A DNA stretch of 64,000 nucleotides from Anaerolineales bacterium (GTDB lineage Bacteria > Chloroflexota > Anaerolineae > Anaerolineales > Villigracilaceae), in NCBI GenBank assembly GCA_015075275.1, contig JABTUU010000001.1, positions 434,001 to 498,000 of the forward strand, in the 5' to 3' direction. The notes under the pieces are model-generated. The model did no database searches and had not been told where the DNA came from. It saw nothing but the letters and a program-made list of their open reading frames with translations. The position numbers were made by a program, and so were the translations under genes. Position 1 is the first letter of the stretch. Each line of letters starts with the position of its first letter. Shown here one piece after another: positions 36,341-43,289 of this stretch.

Positions 36341-39300
36341 ATGGATATTCCCCAATTAGCGGCGGAGATTGCGAAATTTTTAACGCCCTTCCTGCCTTAT
36401 TTGATTTCGGCAGGCGAGACGGCGGCTAAAAAAGCCAGCGAGAAATTTGGCGAAGCCGCTTGGAATCAAGCCCAAACGCTGTGGGGGAAGTTGAAGCCCA
36501 AAGCGGAGGAAAGACCGCTGTTGAAAGAGGCGGAGGAGGATTTGAAAGAAAACCAATCCGATGAAGACGCCCAGGCGACTTTTAGGAGGCAGTTGACCAA
36601 GACGCTGGAAGCGGACGAATCTTTTGCAAAAATTATCGCCGAAACCGTGAACTTTGAAAATGCCGTTAACATTGGCGGGAATGTGGAAGGCTCTACGATC
36701 ATTGCGGGGAAGGGCAATAAAATTATTAATGCCCAAACTTATATTGAAGGCAATGTCTATCGCGGACCTGCGCCGCGCGACCCGCAGGACGCGCTAAAGC
36801 TTTACCGCGCGGTGATGGCGAACAGTGTTAAAAACCTTTCCCTGCACGGCATTGACCCGAAAGCCTCGGACCTAAATGAACAGCGTGTAATGGGTTTGGC
36901 GAATGTATATATTGATTTGAATACTACCGCGCAGGTTGAGTGGGAAAGGGCTAATAAAATTGCAAACCGTGAAGATAAAACGAAACCATTATCGGTTTTA
37001 GAAGCGATTATAAAAAATCAATCATTAGTTATCAAAGGCGACCCGGGCAGTGGAAAATCCACCTTTGTTAATTACCTAACTTATTGTCTTTCAGCTCAAT
37101 TGACCGGCAGATTAGAAAACTGGAATAAAGAAGATTCCGACCTTTTGCCGGTAGTTGTGATTTTGCGCGATTTTATAAAATCGCTCAAAAAATTGCCTGA
37201 AAAAGCCGAGCCAAAAGATATTTGGGATTTTATTGAAAAGAGGTTGAAAGACCAAAACCTTTCCTCCGCTTCAAAGCCAATTTTGGAATTGTTAGAACAA
37301 GGCAAGGTGATTTTATTCTTTGATGGCTTGGATGAAGTTACCACCATTCCGCAAAGAATATTTGTGCGCGACGCTGTAACTGTCTTTGTCAAACGCTATC
37401 ATAAAAACCGTTATGTGACGACCTGCCGCATTCTCTCTTATACCGAGCCGAAAGCAGACCAACCCGATCTGCGTTTGGCGAACTTCCCGGAATTTGAAAT
37501 CGCGCCATTTGATGATGGGCAGATCAAATCGTTCGTCAACCATTGGTATAACGAATTGACCAGTTTGGGAATGCCGAAAGAACGAGCCGAACGCCTTGCG
37601 GAAAATTTATTGAAGCAAATTGGCGGGCGTAGAGAATTAAACAAACTGGCGGGCAACCCGCTGTTATTGACCATTATGGCGGTCGTCAACACCGATGAAG
37701 GACAATTGCCCGATACGCGCGCCAAACTCTATGAAACCGTGATTGAAAAATTACTCTGGCAATGGGAGCAAACCAGCAAAGGCGCAGAAAACGCCCGTTT
37801 GCGCCAGCTATTGCAGGACGCGCATTGCTCGGATGCGGACTTCAAAAATGTGATTTGGAAACTGGCTTACGAAGCACACGCCCAAACCGATGTGAACAGC
37901 GAGGAGGAAGAAGCTCTCGCGGGCGTGAGCGAACTCAGTTTGCAAAAAGCGCTGGCCAGCATTAATAATAACGATTTGAACTGGGCGGCTAGCGTGATCG
38001 AAACCATGAAACTGCGCGCCGGCTTACTGCTTGAGCGTGAAAACGGCGTGTTTACCTTTCCGCATCGTTCGTTTCAAGAATTTTTAGCGGGGACTTATTT
38101 AGAATCAAAAGATGATTTTGTCGCCCGCGCCAAAGAACTAGCCGAGAATCACTTGCTCTGGCGCAATGTGATTTTGTGGGCGGTCAGCCGCCGAGTCTTT
38201 ATTCGCGGCTCGTTGGATAGTCCATTAGCATTAATTGCCGAGTTATGCCCCAAACGCGCGTTGACCGAAAAAGAATGGAACAAAGTTTGGCTGGCAGGCG
38301 ATGTGTTACTCGAAGTTGGCGTAACCCGCGCCGAACGAACGGAACTTGGCAAAGAACTTGCGCCGCAGGTACAAAACAAATTGGTTGAATTATTGGAAGG
38401 TAACCACTTAACCCCGCGCGAGCGGGCGGAAGCAGGCAATACGCTGGCGCAACTTGGCGATCCAAGAATTGGCGTTATCCCTCATCCCCAACCCTTCTCC
38501 CAAAGGGAGAAGGGAGTCCTTAACCTCCTCTTTTGCAAAATCCCCGCGGGGAAGTTCCTGATAGGCAGCCCAAAAAGCGATCAAAGCGCAGGCGATGAGG
38601 AACGCCCGCAATTTGAATACAAAATTGAAAAACCTTATTTCATGTCGCGTTACCCGGTGACGAATGCCCAGTTTGAAGCCTTTGAAAAAGCCGAAGATGG
38701 ATATGCCCAAGCTCAATGGTGGACAGAAGCGGGTTTGAAGTGGAGGAAAGATCGAAAAGAACATGCGCGTTCTGGCGGCGTGTTTACTTTGGCGAATCAT
38801 CCTGTGGTTAGGGTCACTTGGTACGAGGCTGTGGCGTTTTGTAAGTGGGCGACACATCGGTTGCAGGTTGCAGGTTTAAAGTTGCAAGCCTGGAGAAAGG
38901 GAGAAGTTGAATATCTTGATTTGGGGAGCAGCACATGGGAAATCCGATTGCCTAGTGAAGCCGAGTGGGAATATGCGGCGCGCGGCGGCAGGCAAGCGCT
39001 CTTTCCTTGGGGTAAGGATGAGATCGCCCCTAATCATGCCAATTATTCTGCTACAAACTTGAATGCCACCAGCAGTGTGGGGGCATTCCCTGATGGTATG
39101 AATGAATATGGTTTGTTGGATCTGAGCGGCAATGTTTGGGAATGGTGCGTTACTGAATGGCAAGAAAATTATAAAGAGTATTTGAAGAAGGAGAATAATG
39201 ATATAGAAGGCAATAGCGTGCGCGTGTTGCGCGGTGGCTCGTATGACGATGCTGACTGGTGTCTGCGTTGTGCGTGGCGGGGCGGGCTCGATCCTGACTT

Positions 39301-39352
39301 CGAGTACCTCTATATCGGTTTTCGTTGCGTGGTGGCTTCTATTTCTCCATAA
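36341..39352 (+). CDS. DGR target: NACHT-type STAND NTPase with C-terminal FGE/C-type-lectin-like variable domain
   Basis: A 1003-residue protein; the ATG at 36341 follows GGAGG. Residues ~1-190 form a helical N-terminal part with a repetitive glycine-rich strand segment (IGGNVEGSTIIAGKGNKI, ~110-127). The NACHT ATPase spans ~190-500, with Walker A GDPGSGKST (~233-241), Walker B VILFFDGLDEV (~323-333) and PHRSFQEFLAGTYL downstream of the ATPase. Residues ~735-1003 are a formylglycine-generating-enzyme-like fold ([56 protein letters not shown]). The last 45 residues are the variable repeat. STAND proteins act as ligand-triggered switches, so the diversified lectin-like end is probably the sensor. 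Two REP-like repeats are inserted in frame (about 38492 and 38859). Confidence 0.92.
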   Translation: MDIPQLAAEIAKFLTPFLPYLISAGETAAKKASEKFGEAAWNQAQTLWGKLKPKAEERPLLKEAEEDLKENQSDEDAQATFRRQLTKTLEADESFAKIIAETVNFENAVNIGGNVEGSTIIAGKGNKIINAQTYIEGNVYRGPAPRDPQDALKLYRAVMANSVKNLSLHGIDPKASDLNEQRVMGLANVYIDLNTTAQVEWERANKIANREDKTKPLSVLEAIIKNQSLVIKGDPGSGKSTFVNYLTYCLSAQLTGRLENWNKEDSDLLPVVVILRDFIKSLKKLPEKAEPKDIWDFIEKRLKDQNLSSASKPILELLEQGKVILFFDGLDEVTTIPQRIFVRDAVTVFVKRYHKNRYVTTCRILSYTEPKADQPDLRLANFPEFEIAPFDDGQIKSFVNHWYNELTSLGMPKERAERLAENLLKQIGGRRELNKLAGNPLLLTIMAVVNTDEGQLPDTRAKLYETVIEKLLWQWEQTSKGAENARLRQLLQDAHCSDADFKNVIWKLAYEAHAQTDVNSEEEEALAGVSELSLQKALASINNNDLNWAASVIETMKLRAGLLLERENGVFTFPHRSFQEFLAGTYLESKDDFVARAKELAENHLLWRNVILWAVSRRVFIRGSLDSPLALIAELCPKRALTEKEWNKVWLAGDVLLEVGVTRAERTELGKELAPQVQNKLVELLEGNHLTPRERAEAGNTLAQLGDPRIGVIPHPQPFSQREKGVLNLLFCKIPAGKFLIGSPKSDQSAGDEERPQFEYKIEKPYFMSRYPVTNAQFEAFEKAEDGYAQAQWWTEAGLKWRKDRKEHARSGGVFTLANHPVVRVTWYEAVAFCKWATHRLQVAGLKLQAWRKGEVEYLDLGSSTWEIRLPSEAEWEYAARGGRQALFPWGKDEIAPNHANYSATNLNATSSVGAFPDGMNEYGLLDLSGNVWEWCVTEWQENYKEYLKKENNDIEGNSVRVLRGGSYDDADWCLRCAWRGGLDPDFEYLYIGFRCVVASISP
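39215..39338 (+). repeat. DGR variable repeat (VR)
   Basis: 124 bp encoding residues 959 to about 1000 of the target. Compared with the TR (offset 624 bp) there are 22 substitutions, 21 at template adenines (to G, T and C) and one T-to-G at 39280. The first ~28 and last ~25 bp are identical to the TR. Fifteen residues are changed, between D969 and Y991. Confidence 0.95.
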
Positions 39353-39392
39353 GGGTTTGGTTTCTGAATACTGTGTTTCTGGTTTCTGTTTC

Positions 39393-39412
39393 TTCCCGCC
39401 GTTAGGCGGGAA
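39393..39412 (+). other. Hairpin downstream of the VR (possible DGR target-recognition hairpin)
   Basis: TTCCCGCC (39393-39400) pairs perfectly with GGCGGGAA (39405-39412) around the tetraloop GTTA, 54 bp after the VR. In the Bordetella phage DGR a hairpin with an 8-bp stem and 4-nt loop downstream of the VR improves homing. A weak terminator role is also possible because A/T-rich sequence follows. Confidence 0.6.
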
Positions 39413-39438
39413 AATTTTTAAGAATTTTGGAGGCTTAT

Positions 39439-39767
39439 ATGCAAGAATCACCTATTTTTGTAAGAACGTTTGATTTATTGACGTGGCTGCTGCCGTTTGC
39501 TCAAAAATTTCCGAAAGAGCAACGCTTTGTATTAGCGGCGCGTTTACATAATGCGGCATTTAATTTTACGAAGAAATTACAGCCGCTTCGTTAAGCAAAA
39601 ATAAAAAAGAGCATTTAGAAAAAGCGGATGTGGAATTGCAAAAATTAAGATTGTATTTGCGTTTATGCCAGCGCTTGCAATATTTTAATAAGGGGCAATA
39701 TGAGCATGTGTTTAAAATGGTGGAAGAAATTGGCAGGTTGCTAGGCGGCTGGAGTAAAAAAGCGTAG
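39439..39767 (+). pseudogene. avd: avd-like DGR accessory gene, interrupted by a 1-nt frameshift
   Basis: The ATG at 39439 follows GGAGG. The frame reads MQESPIFVRTFDLLTWLLPF, then AQKFPKEQRFVLAARLHNAA, the hallmark start of Avd proteins, and then stops at 39592-39594. In the -1 frame the second half continues as EHLEKADVELQKLRLYLRL, CQRLQYFNKGQYEHVFKMVE, EIGRLLGGWSKKA and stop. Adding one T to the TTTT at 39564-39567 restores a 109-residue protein with the junction AAFNFYEEITAASLSKNKKE. Avd is a pentameric four-helix bundle that binds the RT and is needed for homing. A true mutation or a homopolymer base-call error are both possible. Confidence 0.88.
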
Positions 39768-39838
39768 GTCGCGTTTGCAAGGTGACAAAATAAAATTTAT
39801 AATAGGAATGCCAAATTATTTTGGCAGGGCTGGCTGGC

Positions 39839-39962
39839 AGCGTGCGCGTGTTGCGCGGTGGCTCGTATAACAATGAAGACAGGAATCTGCGTTGTGCGAG
39901 GCGTAACAGGAACAATCCTAACAACGAGAACAACAATATCGGTTTTCGTTGCGTGGTGGCTT
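39839..39962 (+). repeat. DGR template repeat (TR)
   Basis: 124 bp, non-coding, between avd and the RT gene. The adenines (about 32) are concentrated in the middle. Read in the VR frame it has eleven AAC/AAT codons, the design that allows many amino acids without stop codons. The flanks are almost free of A, so they stay constant. A small stem TATGCTT/AAGCATA (39962-39968 with 39980-39986) follows directly. Confidence 0.95.
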
Positions 39963-40257
39963 ATGCTTCTCATCTATGAAAGCATACAAGCCTTGTGCTT
40001 GTTTTGCTCAGGTCAGAAATGCGTTTCATTTACGGATGAACGCCGAGACCGAAACGGAGAAATAGTGCAGCCATGCCCTGTGCTGGTTACTGCCAAAAAA
40101 TCTCGGAGGTCTTAAAGACCTCCGAGATTTGGAAGCAAGAACCAGACGAATATAGAAGAGCCGCGCCGTCTCGGCGGTTAACGTCACATGGCGCGGCAAA
40201 TTCAAATAAAAAACCAGACAGGTTTCATTAACGCTATTGCTGGTAAAAACTTTTTGA
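39963..40257. other. Spacer between TR and RT (probable TR-RNA 3' region)
   Basis: No gene is recognised. It holds the short stem right after the TR and the strong hairpin at 40098-40130. In studied DGRs the region downstream of the TR is part of the structured RNA that primes cDNA synthesis with Avd and RT. Confidence 0.5.
40098..40130. repeat. Perfect 16-bp inverted repeat between TR and RT
   Basis: AAATCTCGGAGGTCTT (40098-40113) and AAGACCTCCGAGATTT (40115-40130) are separated by a single A. A terminator role for TR RNA or a structural role is possible. There is no T-run beyond the stem. Confidence 0.8.
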
Positions 40258-41397
40258 ATGAAAATGATTGATACCCATCAGACTCCTCGTGAAAACGCTT
40301 CGGTAAACTCAGCGCGTCGCCTGTCAGGTTTTAATGTGTATGATTGGGATAACCTTTACCTTGCTTATCGCAAAGCCAGCAAAGGCAAGCGCGGCTTGGG
40401 AGATGTGGCTGAGTTTGAATACAAATTGGAAGACAATTTATTTCAATTGCAACAGGAATTAAAAGAACAAACCTATCAACCTGGCAAATATCATAGTTTT
40501 TACATCCACGATCCGAAGAAGAGGCTGATCTCCGCCGCGCCGTTTCGGGATAGAGTGGTCCATCATGCCTTGTGTAATTTAATCGAACCCGTTTTTGAAA
40601 GATCATTTATTTTTGATTCGTATGCGAACCGAATCGGCAAAGGCACACACAAAGCCATAGACCGCGCCCAGCGCTTTGCCCGCAGGTTCAAATACGTTTT
40701 AACGTGTGATATTCGGCAATTCTTTCCAAGCATAGATCATTCCGTTTTGCTCAATATCCTTGAACACAAAATAAAAGAGAAGCCGCTGTTGCGCCTCGCG
40801 GAAAAGATTCTGCAAAGCGGCGTCGGCGTGTTGCAGGATGAATATGACATGGTTTATTTTGAAACGGACGATCTGTTTGCGGTTAATCGTCCACGCGGTT
40901 TGCCAATCGGTAATTTGACCAGTCAATTTTGGGCGAATTGTTATTTGAATCCATTTGACCATTTTGTAAAACGAAATTTGAGGTGCAAAGGTTACGTCCG
41001 CTATGTGGATGATTTTTTGTTATTTTCCAATGACAAAGCAGAAGTGTGTCTTTGGCGCGGAAAAATAATCAAGCAACTGTGCAAATTTCGATTAACGTTA
41101 CATGCAAACAAATGCCAGAGCCGCCCCGTAACAGAGGGCGTCCCATTTTTAGGATTTATCATTTTCCCAACGCATAGATTGCTGAAACAAGCCAAAGGCA
41201 TCGCTTTTCAACGGAAATTCAAAGCTTTGCGCACGGAGTTCCAGTTGAAGAAAACATCGTTTGATAAAATTACCGCTTCCGTGCAAGGTTGGGTCAACCA
41301 TGTCCGCTATGCTAATACCTGGGGCTTACGCCGTGGCATCCTTCAATGTGCCAGCCTTCAATTTCCAATCCCCAATCCCCAATTTACTATTTCCTAA
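40258..41397 (+). CDS. DGR-type reverse transcriptase
   Basis: A 379-residue protein. The N-terminal WDNLYLAYRKASKGKRG is typical of DGR enzymes. RT motifs follow: LISAAPFRDRVVHHALC, VLTCDIRQFFPSIDHSVLL (motif A Asp), GLPIGNLTSQFWANCYLNPF (residues ~214-233, with the SQ form specific to DGR RTs) and the catalytic YVDD at 249-252 (GYVRYVDDFLLF). The C-terminus (FDKITASVQGWVNHVRYANT) lacks maturase or endonuclease domains. The last ~15 residues may derive from a repeat (tandem CAATCCCC). It copies TR RNA with adenine errors. No ribosome site is evident, so the exact start is uncertain. Confidence 0.96.
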   Translation: MKMIDTHQTPRENASVNSARRLSGFNVYDWDNLYLAYRKASKGKRGLGDVAEFEYKLEDNLFQLQQELKEQTYQPGKYHSFYIHDPKKRLISAAPFRDRVVHHALCNLIEPVFERSFIFDSYANRIGKGTHKAIDRAQRFARRFKYVLTCDIRQFFPSIDHSVLLNILEHKIKEKPLLRLAEKILQSGVGVLQDEYDMVYFETDDLFAVNRPRGLPIGNLTSQFWANCYLNPFDHFVKRNLRCKGYVRYVDDFLLFSNDKAEVCLWRGKIIKQLCKFRLTLHANKCQSRPVTEGVPFLGFIIFPTHRLLKQAKGIAFQRKFKALRTEFQLKKTSFDKITASVQGWVNHVRYANTWGLRRGILQCASLQFPIPNPQFTIS

Positions 41398-41411
41398 TTT
41401 CTCGATCCACC

Positions 41412-42422
41412 ATGCAAACCTCCGACTTCGACTACCACCTCCCCGAATCCTCCATCGCGCAGACGCCCGCCGAGCCGCGCGATTCGTCGCGTCTGTTGGT
41501 ATTGCATCGTGACGATGGAAAATTAGAGCATCGCATCTTCCGCGATGTGACGGATTATTTGAAGGTGGGGGATTTACTTGTGTTGAATCAGACGCGCGTC
41601 ATCCCTGCGAGGATCTTTGCACGCAAAGAAACTGGCGGGCGAGTGGAACTTTTGTTACTGCGCCGCCGCGACGAAGTCACTTGGGAGGCGTTGGTAGGAG
41701 GAAAAGGTCTGCGCGTAGGGAGATTGGCGCAAGTTGAAGAGGGACCCGAGGTTCAGATCATCGAAGAATTGAACGGGTCGGAGCGATTGATAAAATTTTC
41801 CGAACCCATCGAGCCGTATTTTTCCAAAGTGGGGAATGTGCCGCTTCCGCCGTATATTCACGAAAAGTTGAACGACCCCGAACGCTATCAAACGGTCTAC
41901 GCCAAAGAGCCCGGTTCTGCCGCCGCGCCCACGGCTGGACTCCACTTCACACCGCGTTTGCTGGAGGAGTTGCAGGTCAAAGGCGTGAAGATCGCTTATG
42001 TCACGTTGCATGTTGGCTTGGATACGTTCGCGCCGGTCAATGAAGATAACCCCGAAGAACACAAGATCCACAGCGAGTGGTGCGAGTTGACTCAAGAAAC
42101 AGCGGACGCGATCAATGAGACGCGAGCGAGAGGCGGACGCGTGATCGCAGTCGGCACGACTTCGGTGAGAACGTTGGAGTCGGCGACGGTAAGACAAGAT
42201 TTGGTCTTGCCCCGCTGCGGCGCAACATCTTTGTACATTCTCCCCGATTATCATTTTAAGATCGTTGATGCGATGATCACCAACTTTCATTTGCCCAAGT
42301 CCACGCTGTTGATGTTGGTCAGCGCGTTCGCGGGACGCGAGAGAATTTTAGAGACATATAAGACGGCGATTCAAGAAGGCTATCGCTTCTATTCATTTGG
42401 GGATGCTGTGTTGATCGTTTAA
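41412..42422 (+). CDS. queA: S-adenosylmethionine:tRNA ribosyltransferase-isomerase
   Basis: A 336-residue protein starting at the ATG at 41412 (MQTSDFDYHLPESSIAQTPA). QueA landmarks: DLLVLNQTRVIPARIFARKE, the PLPPYIHEKLNDPERYQTVY segment, AAPTAGLHFTPRLLEEL, TLHVGLDTFAPV, and AVGTTSVRTLES. It transfers the ribosyl part of SAM to preQ1-modified tRNA in queuosine synthesis. The start lies 14 nt after the RT stop without a clear ribosome site. tgt is not adjacent in the window. Confidence 0.97.
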   Translation: MQTSDFDYHLPESSIAQTPAEPRDSSRLLVLHRDDGKLEHRIFRDVTDYLKVGDLLVLNQTRVIPARIFARKETGGRVELLLLRRRDEVTWEALVGGKGLRVGRLAQVEEGPEVQIIEELNGSERLIKFSEPIEPYFSKVGNVPLPPYIHEKLNDPERYQTVYAKEPGSAAAPTAGLHFTPRLLEELQVKGVKIAYVTLHVGLDTFAPVNEDNPEEHKIHSEWCELTQETADAINETRARGGRVIAVGTTSVRTLESATVRQDLVLPRCGATSLYILPDYHFKIVDAMITNFHLPKSTLLMLVSAFAGRERILETYKTAIQEGYRFYSFGDAVLIV

Positions 42423-42468
42423 GAGTTTGCAGGTTGAAACATTTGGGCGTTTAAACTTACAAATGCGC

Positions 42469-42474
42469 TATCAT
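42469..42474 (+). promoter_or_regulatory. TATCAT -10-like box just before the UDG gene
   Basis: TATCAT ends 6 nt before the ATG at 42481; no ribosome site fits between, as at higB and ruvB. Confidence 0.4.
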
Positions 42475-42480
42475 TAGGCT

Positions 42481-43146
42481 ATGTCAACTTCACTTGAGAG
42501 ACTGAACAAAGAAATTATCGCTTGCCGTAAATGTCCGCGCCTGGTTGCTTGGCGCGAAGAAGTAGGGCGCGTCAAACGGCGCGCTTATCGCGACGAAGAA
42601 TATTGGGCGAAACCTGTGCCGGGCTTCGGAGACCCGCAAGCGCGAATCCTTATCGTCGGACTCGCCCCCGGCGCGCACGGTTCGAATCGCACGGGACGCG
42701 CCTTCACCGGCGACGCTTCAGGCGGGTTTTTATACCCTGCGTTGTATAAGGCGGGCTTTGCCAACCAACCTGAATCCGTCTCTCGAGACGATGGATTGCA
42801 GCTCAATGACGTGTACATCACAGCGGTTGCGCGATGCGCTCCGCCCGACAATAAACCTAGTCTTGATGAATTGAATAACTGCCAGCCCTATCTCGAACGC
42901 GAATTGGAAATCCTCAAACCGAAAGTGATCGTGTGCTTAGGGCGCATTGCCTTTGAACGCATTCTGAAAATGCGCGGTCTGCGCATCGCTGACTATAAAT
43001 TTTCGCACGGCGCCGTCTTTGGCTTAAAATCTGCAACGCTTCTTTGTTCCTATCACCCCAGCCGGCAGAACACTTCCACCAAACGCTTAACCGTGGAAAT
43101 GTTCGATGAAATCTGGTCGAAAGCGAGAGATTTGTTGGAAGAATAG
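42481..43146 (+). CDS. Uracil-DNA glycosylase, family 5 (UdgB)-like
   Basis: A 221-residue protein. Conserved iron-sulfur-type cysteines (CRKCPRL near the N-terminus, CAPPDNKP about residue 120, and CLGRIAFE) frame the UDG fold. The motif-1 GLAPGAHGSNRTGRAFTGD has the AHGxNRTGR form of family 5 (UdgB), which lacks the polar residue of family 4, and HPSRQNT is motif 3. It removes uracil and other deaminated bases from DNA. The start is the ATG at 42481. Confidence 0.9.
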   Translation: MSTSLERLNKEIIACRKCPRLVAWREEVGRVKRRAYRDEEYWAKPVPGFGDPQARILIVGLAPGAHGSNRTGRAFTGDASGGFLYPALYKAGFANQPESVSRDDGLQLNDVYITAVARCAPPDNKPSLDELNNCQPYLERELEILKPKVIVCLGRIAFERILKMRGLRIADYKFSHGAVFGLKSATLLCSYHPSRQNTSTKRLTVEMFDEIWSKARDLLEE

Positions 43147-43289
43147 ATGAACGGGGCGCGCCGGCAAAACGCTCGATTTTAGAACGACGCGGAATCATAA
43201 CGCAAGGGGATATTCGGTAAACGAATCGCGCATCTATTTGCGCTCCTCTCTTCCTGTATTACAATACTTCTAAACTTAAGGAGAACTTT

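Larger units (their letters stand above)
36341..41397 (+). mobile_element. Diversity-generating retroelement (DGR) cassette
   Basis: Order on the plus strand: target gene with VR at its 3' end, avd-like gene, TR, reverse transcriptase. VR and TR are both 124 bp and differ at 22 positions, 21 of which are A in the TR. In DGRs the reverse transcriptase copies TR RNA with errors at adenines and the cDNA replaces the VR, diversifying the target protein. All core parts are present; the avd frame is broken by one base. The cassette lies between ruvB and queA. Confidence 0.95.

Noticed and set aside
40258..41397. Group II intron or retron reverse transcriptase
   Set aside because: The RT has the GLPIGNLTSQ form seen in DGR enzymes, lacks maturase and endonuclease domains, and lies beside a TR/VR pair with adenine-specific differences. 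No intron RNA domains or msr/msd structure were seen.
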